From an uncultured Lachnospiraceae bacterium (lineage in GTDB: Bacteria > Bacillota > Clostridia > Lachnospirales > Lachnospiraceae): DNA of 12,554 nucleotides. Shown here in pieces: positions 6,511-12,554 of the stretch (position 1 is the stretch's first letter; every line of letters begins with the position of its first letter). The stretch lies in contig CALFCS010000046.1 of NCBI GenBank assembly GCA_937950565.1, positions 1-12,554 of the forward strand. The letters are read 5' to 3'. The notes under the pieces are model-generated. The model was not told the origin of the DNA. It did no database searches and saw only the letters and a list, made by a program, of their open reading frames with translations. The position numbers and the translations under genes are program-made.

Positions 6511-7106
6511 GCATCAGTTGCCCTGCGGACATCATCATACGAAAACCCTTTTCTCACAAGATATGCCATGAATTTCTGTTTTTCTTCATATGTGGCTGTA
6601 TCGGGGTCATAATGTCTCTTCCTCATAAGCTTTTTCATTGCTTCTTCGGGAGCATCCTTCCCGTAACACTCCTCAAGCGCCTGTTCAATCTCTTGTTCCG
6701 ACAATCCCTTCCCGCACAGCAACATGTAGATTTCTCTGCGGCTTTTTCTGTCCTTTCTGCTGTCCACAAAATTCCTTGCATAATCCAAATCATTCACATA
6801 ACCAAAAGACTTCACATAATCAAGTGTTTTGTCAATAATATCTCCGGGGTATCCCCCCTGCCTTAACTTCGTTCTTAGCTGTGACTCTGTTCTTCCCATC
6901 TCGTTCAGCAGATGCAGGGCGCGGAGCTTAGCCCTTTTGAAAACCACTTTGTCCCGGATTTCTTCATAGAACGCTTCCGGAATCTCACACCCCTCCTGCA
7001 GATGATAACGAGACAGTTCGCCTTTGTACAAAACAAAAGCGAACTGTTCATCTATGTATACCTTATACTTTGCCTTTGTCACAGCCTCTGTCTTTGTGAC
7101 AATCAT
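6507..7106 (-). CDS. recX: Recombination regulator RecX
   Basis: RecX binds RecA filaments and limits or modulates recombination and SOS induction. The protein has 199 residues, which is normal for the longer Gram-positive form. After a basic N-terminal region (1-55) there are three similar helical repeats (about 58-105, 106-150 and 152-199). These carry the family's recurring elements: RTESQLRTKL (72-81), FGYVNDLDYAR (101-111), KGLSEQEIEQAL (133-144) and a final YLVRKGFSYDDVRRA (182-196). The ATG is three bases after the recA stop, and its ribosome binding site (AGAGGAA) lies inside the recA tail, so translation is probably coupled to recA and production is LexA-controlled. The TGA stop overlaps the -35 box of the rny promoter. 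Confidence 0.95.
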   Translation of the reverse strand: MIVTKTEAVTKAKYKVYIDEQFAFVLYKGELSRYHLQEGCEIPEAFYEEIRDKVVFKRAKLRALHLLNEMGRTESQLRTKLRQGGYPGDIIDKTLDYVKSFGYVNDLDYARNFVDSRKDRKSRREIYMLLCGKGLSEQEIEQALEECYGKDAPEEAMKKLMRKRHYDPDTATYEEKQKFMAYLVRKGFSYDDVRRATDA

Positions 7107-7109
7107 CTT

Positions 7110-8195
7110 TTATTCCTCTTCTTTATCCTTGCTTTCCGGTTTTTCCGCATCTTCTTCCTCAGCTTTGCCAAAGTGGTAATGCTCCCTTATCTTCGCATCC
7201 AGTTCTGTCATTACCTCGGGATGCTCATTCAGATAAAGCTTGGCATTCTCACGCCCCTGACCGATTTTATCTCCATTGTATGAAAACCAGGAACCACTCT
7301 TATTTACCAGGTTCAGTCCAACAGCAAGATCCAGCACGTCACCCTCTTTTGAAATACCTTTGCCAAACATAATATCAAATTCAGCCTCTTTAAACGGCGG
7401 TGCGATCTTATTTTTCACAACCTTCACACGCGCTCTGTTTCCAACCATCTCACCGCTTTGCTTCAGCGTCTCTATCTTTCTGATATCCATACGTACAGAC
7501 GCATAGAATTTCAGCGCACGGCCTCCTGCAGTTGTCTCAGGATTTCCAAACATAACACCGATTTTCTCGCGGAGCTGGTTGATAAAAATCACAACACAAT
7601 TGGATTTGCTTATAACCGGAGTTAATTTTCTAAGGGCCTGTGACATCAGTCTCGCCTGAAGCCCTACATGAGAATCTCCCATGTCTCCTTCTATCTCCTG
7701 CTTTGGCACCAGCGCCGCAACAGAGTCAATGACAATAATATCCAAAGCGCCTGAACGCGCCATCGTCTCTGCAATCTCCAATGCCTGGTCCCCGCTGTCA
7801 GGCTGGGATATGTAAAGTTCATCAATATCTACGCCAATATTTTTCGCATATACAGGGTCAAGCGCATGCTCTGCATCAATAAATCCGGCAATGCCGCCAC
7901 GCTTCTGCACCTCTGCAATCATATGCAGGGCTACGGTCGTCTTACCGCTTGATTCAGGTCCGTATATTTCAACAATACGCCCTTTCGGCACACCGCCGAG
8001 ACCCAACGCAATATCCAGACTTAACGAACCTGTCGGAATCGTCTCAACCGCAACTCTGGCAGCGGAATCCCCGAGCTTCATGACCGTTCCCTTTCCAAAG
8101 TCCTTCTCAAGTTTCGCTATCGCTGACTCCAGCGCATCTCTCTTCTTATCTGCTTCTTTTTTATCTACATTTTTCTTGTCTATACTGCCTGCCAT
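7110..8195 (-). CDS. recA: Recombinase RecA
   Basis: RecA forms ATP-dependent filaments on single-stranded DNA, drives strand exchange and activates LexA self-cleavage. The protein is 361 residues. It shows Walker A GPESSGKT (79-86), a Walker B segment ending IVIDS (154-158), INQLREKIGVMFG (205-217) and the DNA-binding L2 loop region NPETTAGGRALKF (218-230). The C-terminus is acidic and charged (345-361), as expected. The N-terminus has a lysine/aspartate-rich extension (7-20) somewhat longer than in E. coli. I chose the ATG at 8195, which has AAGGAG 8 bases upstream; a GTG two codons earlier is too close to that site. It is the first gene of recA-recX, with a consensus promoter and a LexA box upstream. 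Confidence 0.98.
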   Translation of the reverse strand: MAGSIDKKNVDKKEADKKRDALESAIAKLEKDFGKGTVMKLGDSAARVAVETIPTGSLSLDIALGLGGVPKGRIVEIYGPESSGKTTVALHMIAEVQKRGGIAGFIDAEHALDPVYAKNIGVDIDELYISQPDSGDQALEIAETMARSGALDIIVIDSVAALVPKQEIEGDMGDSHVGLQARLMSQALRKLTPVISKSNCVVIFINQLREKIGVMFGNPETTAGGRALKFYASVRMDIRKIETLKQSGEMVGNRARVKVVKNKIAPPFKEAEFDIMFGKGISKEGDVLDLAVGLNLVNKSGSWFSYNGDKIGQGRENAKLYLNEHPEVMTELDAKIREHYHFGKAEEEDAEKPESKDKEEE

Positions 8196-8217
8196 AATCA
8201 CTTCTCCTTTTCAACAA

Positions 8218-8233
8218 GCGAACTAACGTTCGC
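8218..8233. promoter_or_regulatory. LexA (SOS) box of recA
   Basis: GCGAAC-TAAC-GTTCGC is a perfect palindrome in its six-base arms and matches the Gram-positive LexA/DinR core CGAAC-N4-GTTCG. It lies just downstream of the -10 box, within the start of the recA transcript, so LexA would repress recA-recX until DNA damage. Confidence 0.92.
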
Positions 8234-8245
8234 CATCTGATTAAT

Positions 8246-8274
8246 ATAGTATTATACTTACTTTAAAATGTCAA
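8246..8274 (-). promoter_or_regulatory. Sigma-A promoter of recA
   Basis: On the minus strand TTGACA (8269-8274) is followed after 17 bases by TACTAT (8246-8251). The start is expected near 8239, right before the LexA box. A TATAAT also occurs 12 bases after the -35, which is too close to pair with it. Confidence 0.8.
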
Positions 8275-8413
8275 CAAAAATTTCAAATTCTCTTTCTATG
8301 CTTTTTCCATATGTCAAATCCGCCCCCTATTCCTTCTTTTTTCTTTCTACCGGATCATTTTCTCCGACACGGAGTCCGACACCAAAGATGCCTTACGGCA
8401 TGGATAAAAAAAT
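8275..8413. other. Intergenic spacer between recA promoter and ABC-operon terminator
   Basis: No credible gene is seen. A 60-codon plus-strand frame (8268-8450) has no ribosome binding site, and it runs through the recA promoter and a terminator. Two tiny inverted repeats (CTCCG/CGGAG at 8362-8374 and ATGCC/GGCAT at 8389-8402) and an eight-base direct repeat TCCGACAC (8363 and 8375) are present, with no evident function. Confidence 0.6.
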
Positions 8414-8436
8414 GGAGCGGCGCCGAATGCCGCTCC
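8401..8436 (-). terminator. Intrinsic terminator of the GntR-ABC operon
   Basis: On the minus strand GGAGCGGC (8429-8436) pairs perfectly with GCCGCTCC (8414-8421) across a seven-base loop and is followed by ATTTTTTTA. It begins about 41 bases after the permease stop. On the plus strand the T run is set back, so it works mainly for the minus strand. Confidence 0.93.
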
Positions 8437-8477
8437 GTCGATGTTTTTAGATTAACATAAATGGAGATAAAATACAA

Positions 8478-10505
8478 CTAAATTTTCTGCTTGATTTTTT
8501 CAATGGTATCGGAGTCGGTGTATACGTAAGTAGACTCGTTTCCATTTTCGGTCTCTGCATTTACTATGATATCAATCTCTTCATTTGTCCCATATCTGTC
8601 CGTTTTTCCCAGAATGCCGTCGCATGCATAGATCAGATTTCCTTTCACAGAATCAAGGAACTCCTTCTCCCGGATTACAAAGCTTTCATATAAATCCGTT
8701 TCCTCGTTGTAAATGTTCACATCAAGGCTTATGATATTCACATCTTCAAAAGAAGTTCTGAAATTCATATTCGAATTACTGCGCAGATACCGGATTGTAT
8801 TTTCAAAGGACGGATAAATATAATAAATATCATCCGAACAATATCCGTCTGCTCTATTATCCGGAGCAGTATTGTAACTGATAATAAGCTGTCCGGCCGG
8901 AATTTCTGTCTTTGTCGTCTCATAATCTAACTTCGCCAGGTCATCCAGATAAATTCGGAAAAATTCTTCCTGCTGTTCCTTTTTCATATTCAGCTTCTGA
9001 TATTCAAACATCCCGCTTACATTTACTTCTGTCACACGTGACCAGTCGGCAGTATAGAGCGAATAAGAATCTTTTCTGTACTCTTCCGTTGAAAATACCT
9101 TTTCCATCAATTTGTCCTCAACTTCAGCACTTAAAATATATTTCCGTTTCTTTTCTTTGCCATTTTTAAGCTTATATTTTATCGTATAAGGTGCACATTC
9201 CGCATTCCCATTGTCATATTTAAAACGCTTGATATTGTCCGCATTTTCATCCACTGCTTCTTCAAGAATATCCAGGACATCTTCCATCGTTTCTCCGGAG
9301 ATGCCTTTTCTTTCAGCTCCCCAGAATGCAGCTTCTGTTGTCCCGGAATAGTCATTATCAATCACAACGCTCCCCATTTTTTCCTTCTCCGGAATATAAG
9401 TATCATATCCACCGATATCCAGCCAGAAGAATCCCACAATCGCAAGCGCTGCCGCTACGGAAAACAGCATCTGTTTTCTTAAAGACCACAGACCATGCAC
9501 ATCAAATTGATAGATCCATTCAATAATTCCATGAATCAAAGCTCCCCCGATAACTGTTCCTACAACAATCCACGGCTTAAATGAAGCAAGTGAGATGGAA
9601 TAAAGAAACAATCCCGCATATACCGCAGCAGGAATCACCAGAAGCAGACGAATCACCGGCTTCACCTTTGCAAATGCCATCGCCTTACCAGCCATCTCCA
9701 TATTCCGTCTCTTATACAGCATATAATCCACAGCAGTCAGAAGAACAATCCACACGCATGCAGCCACAAAATACACAATATGCCCGGACCAGCTCCAAGT
9801 TCCCGGATCTGCCAGTATACCTCTCGCAAGCGACACCGGTGAAAGGAAAACAAACTGTCCGCCCCATGCAGGGTTCTCACAGTACGTCTGATAAAATGCC
9901 GTCGCAAGAAACGGATACAGACTCCGCACAATTACCGGAAAATATACCGCAAAAACTCCAAATCCCAAAATACCCACAATCAGATTTCCGGTCATGATCA
10001 TCGCAAGCACCATCGTCAGATACGTCACCGCAAACACAGCTATATGACACACGAAAGTCCACAGTGTATTCCACAGGAAATCCTGGGTAAAATACCCGGC
10101 CGCCGCCACAATCAGGCAGCGTACAACCATGACCACTGCAAGAAGGACTACAAACACACCCATATCATTTGTAAGAAACATAGAAAAATAAGTCCTTCTC
10201 TGAACCGGGAGTGAATAGTACAAATCGACCTCCGTCCTGGAATGCAGATGCCGGAAACTGCTGACAGCAAAAAGAATTCCAGCCAGAATGACAAAACATC
10301 CGGTCAACATCTCGGGCTCTGCCATCTCTGTAACCTGTTTCACCATCTCCACATGTGAGACATCAGCCATGCTGCATTTATTCTGCAGTCCCATTACAAA
10401 CCAGACGAGATACGCAAGCGCCAAAATAACAGCCACTGCAATCGTACCGATGCGATATTTCAGATTCTCCTGTCTCAGGCTAAAAAATGAGATTTTTGAT
10501 GTCAT
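8478..10505 (-). CDS. ABC transporter permease with large extracytoplasmic C-terminal domain
   Basis: This 675-residue membrane protein pairs with the ATPase encoded just upstream. About nine hydrophobic segments occur in the first half (near 19-40, 66-84, 110-137, 148-171, 173-195, 243-263, 284-304, 311-328 and 347-363). A soluble stretch of about 310 residues (364-675) follows; an odd helix count with the N-terminus inside places it outside the cell. DLYYSLPVQRRTYF (94-107) is the cytoplasmic motif seen in ABC-2-like permeases of this type. The tail has several acidic, lysine-rich and tyrosine-rich stretches and no catalytic motif I recognise. The ATG at 10505 has GGAGGTGG upstream and overlaps the ATPase end by 26 bases, so translation is coupled. 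An upstream in-frame ATG at 10565 would enlarge the overlap and is disfavoured. Substrate is unknown; export, or sensing of cell-wall agents, is inferred from the YtrA-type regulator. Confidence 0.85.
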   Translation of the reverse strand: MTSKISFFSLRQENLKYRIGTIAVAVILALAYLVWFVMGLQNKCSMADVSHVEMVKQVTEMAEPEMLTGCFVILAGILFAVSSFRHLHSRTEVDLYYSLPVQRRTYFSMFLTNDMGVFVVLLAVVMVVRCLIVAAAGYFTQDFLWNTLWTFVCHIAVFAVTYLTMVLAMIMTGNLIVGILGFGVFAVYFPVIVRSLYPFLATAFYQTYCENPAWGGQFVFLSPVSLARGILADPGTWSWSGHIVYFVAACVWIVLLTAVDYMLYKRRNMEMAGKAMAFAKVKPVIRLLLVIPAAVYAGLFLYSISLASFKPWIVVGTVIGGALIHGIIEWIYQFDVHGLWSLRKQMLFSVAAALAIVGFFWLDIGGYDTYIPEKEKMGSVVIDNDYSGTTEAAFWGAERKGISGETMEDVLDILEEAVDENADNIKRFKYDNGNAECAPYTIKYKLKNGKEKKRKYILSAEVEDKLMEKVFSTEEYRKDSYSLYTADWSRVTEVNVSGMFEYQKLNMKKEQQEEFFRIYLDDLAKLDYETTKTEIPAGQLIISYNTAPDNRADGYCSDDIYYIYPSFENTIRYLRSNSNMNFRTSFEDVNIISLDVNIYNEETDLYESFVIREKEFLDSVKGNLIYACDGILGKTDRYGTNEEIDIIVNAETENGNESTYVYTDSDTIEKIKQKI

Positions 10506-11379
10506 ATCCGGCCACCTCCGTTTCATTAATAAAAATTTCCTCCAGCGACAATGATAAGATTTCAAAATAAACCGGCGATAACGCCTTCATCTTTTCCTCA
10601 ATCTCCTTTTCATCTCCCCTGACGATCATGGAAGACAGTCTTCCTCTCTGTGTCAATTTCAAAATGTCAAAGGCAGAATGAAGCGATACATCTGCATTTT
10701 CCGCAAATACACACTGCAGCTTATGCATGTTACATTTCAAATCAGCAAGATCCTTTGACAGAAGTACTCCGCCTTTATGAAGCAGACCGATATGGTCACA
10801 GATGTCTTCCAGCTCACGCAGATTGTGAGAGGCTATAACCGGAGTCAGATTTCTTTCGTCAATTTCCTTTGCAAAAATACGTTTGATTCCCTGACGCATG
10901 ACCGGATCCAGACCATCAAATGTCTCATCGCAAAAAAGATATGCTACATTGGCACACACCCCCAGAAGAAGCGATAGCTGCTTTTTCATTCCTTTCGAAT
11001 ACGTCTGTATTTTCCGGCTGCAGTCTAATCCGAACTGTTCTGTCATCCGTGTAAACCTCTGGCAGTCAAATTTCACATAATATTTCCTGTAAAATTCTGC
11101 CATATCTTTTGCAGAAGCGTGCGGCAGGAAAAACTGTTCGTCTGAAATATAAAAACATTTTTTCTTTGCCTCCGGATTATCCCATACATTTTTTCCATCA
11201 ATCAGGATTTCCCCCTTGTCGGGCTTTAACACCCCTGACATCATCCGCATCAGCGTACTCTTCCCCGCGCCGTTGGTTCCAAGCATTCCAAATACATTCT
11301 GCGAATTGATTGTAAGGTCTATCTCCTTAACTGCCTCCAACCCTTCAAATGATTTACTGACCTGCTTTATTTCAATCAT
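10480..11379 (-). CDS. ABC transporter ATP-binding protein (YtrB-like)
   Basis: This 299-residue cytoplasmic ATPase powers the permease encoded downstream. It shows Walker A GTNGAGKST (34-42), a degenerate signature YSKGMKKQLSL (127-137) in place of LSGGQ, Walker B ending FCDE (149-152) with the catalytic E152, a D-loop DGLD and the switch histidine H185 in ASHNLRELE. YISDEQ (78-82) stands where the Q-loop is expected. The last 80 residues are an accessory region with no clear motif. The signature and Walker B spelling are typical of ATPases encoded beside YtrA-type GntR repressors. The ATG overlaps the end of the repressor gene by eight bases, with GGAGG close upstream, and the stop overlaps the permease start, so the three genes form a tight operon. 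Confidence 0.93.
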   Translation of the reverse strand: MIEIKQVSKSFEGLEAVKEIDLTINSQNVFGMLGTNGAGKSTLMRMMSGVLKPDKGEILIDGKNVWDNPEAKKKCFYISDEQFFLPHASAKDMAEFYRKYYVKFDCQRFTRMTEQFGLDCSRKIQTYSKGMKKQLSLLLGVCANVAYLFCDETFDGLDPVMRQGIKRIFAKEIDERNLTPVIASHNLRELEDICDHIGLLHKGGVLLSKDLADLKCNMHKLQCVFAENADVSLHSAFDILKLTQRGRLSSMIVRGDEKEIEEKMKALSPVYFEILSLSLEEIFINETEVAGYDIKNLIF

Positions 11380-11749
11380 GACCTGCCTCCTCTCCGAATA
11401 CTTTCTTCACAACCTTTGACAATTCTCCTTTCGCAATCCCATATCTCAGACAAACTTTTAACTGCTGTTTCAGTTCATCGAGAAGCCTTTCCTTCAGCTT
11501 TTCAAGCAATCTTTCGTCCTTTTTTACAAAATTCCCTTTCCCTTTTACCGTATAGATAAATCCATCTCTTTCAAGCTCTGTATACGCCCTCTGTATCGTA
11601 TTTGGATTGATCGACAATTCAACGGCAAGCGAACGGACGGACGGAAGTTTTTCATCCGCTTCCATCACACCACTTATGATCAGCGTCTGGAACCGCTCTG
11701 CAATTTGTTCATAAATCGGCCGTTTGTCACTGTAATCAATAATAATCAT
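11372..11749 (-). CDS. GntR-family transcriptional repressor, YtrA subfamily
   Basis: This 125-residue regulator has the short YtrA form: an N-terminal GntR winged helix (about 8-77) and only a brief C-terminal helical tail (about 78-125) for dimer formation, with no room for a full effector domain. Visible are PIYEQIAERFQTLIISG (11-27), LPSVRSLAVELSINPNTIQR (35-54, the helix-turn-helix) and the wing GFIYTVKGKGNFV (63-75). It should repress its own operon, since a perfect YtrA-type operator covers the promoter. In B. subtilis YtrA responds to cell-wall antibiotics and controls an ABC transporter, so a similar job is likely here; the inducer is not known. The ATG at 11749 follows AAGGAGG at a short distance. 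The gene is the first of the operon and its stop overlaps the ATPase start. Confidence 0.93.
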   Translation of the reverse strand: MIIIDYSDKRPIYEQIAERFQTLIISGVMEADEKLPSVRSLAVELSINPNTIQRAYTELERDGFIYTVKGKGNFVKKDERLLEKLKERLLDELKQQLKVCLRYGIAKGELSKVVKKVFGEEAGHD

Positions 11750-11779
11750 GTCTCCTCCTTTCCTGAAAAAAGCAAAATA

Positions 11780-11804
11780 AGTGTACTAACATAACTAGTA
11801 CACT
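11780..11804. promoter_or_regulatory. YtrA-type operator
   Basis: AGTGTA-N13-TACACT is exactly the inverted repeat described for B. subtilis YtrA. Here the palindrome extends to nine-base arms (AGTGTACTA and TAGTACACT) around seven bases. It starts one base after the -10 box and covers the transcription start, a classic repression position. Confidence 0.9.
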
Positions 11805-11805
11805 C

Positions 11806-11834
11806 ATTATACTTACTCCTTTCCAGAACGTCAA
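11806..11834 (-). promoter_or_regulatory. Sigma-A promoter of the GntR-ABC operon
   Basis: On the minus strand TTGACG (11829-11834) and a perfect TATAAT (11806-11811) are 17 bases apart. It should be a strong promoter when not repressed. Confidence 0.88.
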
Positions 11835-11874
11835 CAATCTTCAAAATATCTTAACAAAATCATAAGGTTCTCTT

Positions 11875-12554
11875 TCAGCAGCAGATACGCCTGGCGATTG
11901 TTCTCAGACACCATAAGAAATCTCTCTTTCCAGCCTTTTCTAATGCCACAATATCATAACTTCCGATTGTAACTCCATCTAAAATATAGGTAACACTTCC
12001 TATTTTCTGCCCCCTTCTGACAGGTGCATGGAGTACATCTGAAAACTCTTTCTTTATCTCTACCTTTTCATCGCTGCGTAGCAGAACCTGAAGTTCTTCC
12101 GGAACATCTTCTATCCCTGCCCGTATGATGGTATCTTTTGCATAACTTTTCTCTTCTTCCCCGTCTGCCACTGCATTTTTCACCAGAATACTAAGCTCAG
12201 GCGCCTCCTCCCACACATCCCGGTATTCGTAATTTGCAAGCCCATATTCCATAAGTGTCCGGGTATCTTTCCACTTATATCCCTTATTATTCGGCCAGCC
12301 ACAGGCAAGGAGCGCCACAATAAAGGTTTTTCCATCCCGGGTAAGCGCTCCCACATAACAGTATCCTGCATCTGCGGTAAACCCTGTCTTCCCGGACAGC
12401 GCCCCTTCCATCATATCAAGAAATGCATTATGATTATTACAAGAAAAGCTTCGTTCTCCCGTCAGATTCGTAAATTGATAGGATTTTGTTCTCGTAATTT
12501 CAAGAAAATCCTCCCGTTTCGGCGAATCCATAATACAATATTTCATGATTCTGA
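11875..12554 (-). CDS. Serine-type D-alanyl-D-alanine carboxypeptidase, C-terminal part (cut by window edge)
   Basis: This belongs to peptidase family S11 (penicillin-binding protein 5 type). Such enzymes remove the last D-alanine from peptidoglycan stem peptides outside the cell and so limit crosslinking. The window holds the C-terminal 226 or so residues. Counting the internal methionine at 12546 as residue 1, the active-site KTG motif is K53-T54-G55 in GALSGKTGF, preceded by the family pattern SPKREDF and NNHN. A PBP5-type beta-rich C-terminal domain follows (about 110-205). The reading frame stays open upstream of that methionine to the window edge (an Arg-Ile pair precedes it). The SxxK and SxN motifs and the signal peptide must lie beyond the edge. 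It ends with a basic, hydrophobic stretch and two cysteines. It is codirectional with the GntR-ABC operon, 125 bases away, with no clear terminator between. Confidence 0.92.
   Translation of the reverse strand, partial: RIMKYCIMDSPKREDFLEITRTKSYQFTNLTGERSFSCNNHNAFLDMMEGALSGKTGFTADAGYCYVGALTRDGKTFIVALLACGWPNNKGYKWKDTRTLMEYGLANYEYRDVWEEAPELSILVKNAVADGEEEKSYAKDTIIRAGIEDVPEELQVLLRSDEKVEIKKEFSDVLHAPVRRGQKIGSVTYILDGVTIGSYDIVALEKAGKRDFLWCLRTIARRICC

Noticed and set aside
8362..8402. Two short inverted repeats and an eight-base direct repeat
   Set aside because: Stems of five bases and one short repeat pair are expected by chance. No T run or partner structure follows.
8268..8450. A 60-codon plus-strand frame in the recA/ABC-operon spacer
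   Set aside because: It lacks a ribosome binding site, overlaps the recA promoter and a strong terminator, and its composition is unlike a protein.
9581..9997. A 138-codon plus-strand frame inside the permease gene
   Set aside because: It is the antisense shadow of a well-supported membrane protein and has no family resemblance.
10506..10565. N-terminal extension of the permease to 10565
   Set aside because: The extra 20 residues are translated from the ATPase coding region, and the GGAGGTGG site points to the ATG at 10505.
12544..12546. ATG at 12546 as the start of a 223-residue protein
   Set aside because: The frame is open beyond it to the window edge, and the family's earlier active-site motifs are missing, so it is an internal methionine of a longer gene.

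Overview
The window looks like chromosomal DNA of a spore-forming, Gram-positive anaerobe of the Clostridia, most likely a Lachnospiraceae-type species. The basis is moderate GC, strong AGGAGG-type ribosome binding sites, an iscR-nifS-nifU cluster, recA-recX-rny in a row, a Gram-positive LexA box, and two sporulation-family genes (spoVB-like and spoIIM-like). The species call is inference from gene content only. No mobile element, CRISPR array, tRNA or rRNA was seen. Most of the window is core genome.

Layout from left to right. (1) Positions 1-2193, minus strand: the iron-sulfur cluster biogenesis operon iscR > nifS > nifU. nifU runs off the left edge. It has a consensus sigma-A promoter (TTGACA-N17-TATTCT) and a 25-bp palindrome over the start region that is probably the IscR operator. 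(2) 2242-3561, plus strand: a SpoVB-like flippase, divergent from iscR. (3) 3591-4786, minus strand: a SpoIIM-like engulfment protein behind a candidate sigma-E promoter, and upstream of it a NudF-type ADP-ribose pyrophosphatase. (4) 4881-8274, minus strand: recA > recX > rny, with a LexA box at the recA promoter, an extra promoter for rny at the end of recX, and a hairpin terminator after rny. (5) 8414-11834, minus strand: a GntR/YtrA-family repressor, an ABC ATPase and a large permease with a roughly 310-residue extracytoplasmic tail. They form one operon with a consensus-like promoter, a perfect YtrA-type operator (AGTGTA-N13-TACACT) and a strong intrinsic terminator. (6) 11875 to the right edge, minus strand: the C-terminal part of a D-alanyl-D-alanine carboxypeptidase.

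How the parts fit. NifS supplies sulfur to the NifU scaffold, and IscR senses cluster supply and should repress its own operon. RecA, its modulator RecX and the LexA box form the SOS core, with RNase Y (mRNA decay) also given its own promoter. SpoVB- and SpoIIM-type proteins are envelope proteins of spore formation. The YtrA-type ABC module resembles systems induced by cell-wall antibiotics and lies next to a peptidoglycan carboxypeptidase, so a cell-envelope stress role is plausible.

Several apparent open reading frames begin upstream of the true start. Starts here were chosen by Shine-Dalgarno placement and family alignment. I found no clearly new system. The most informative new details are the regulatory sites and the uncharacterised outer domain of the ABC permease.
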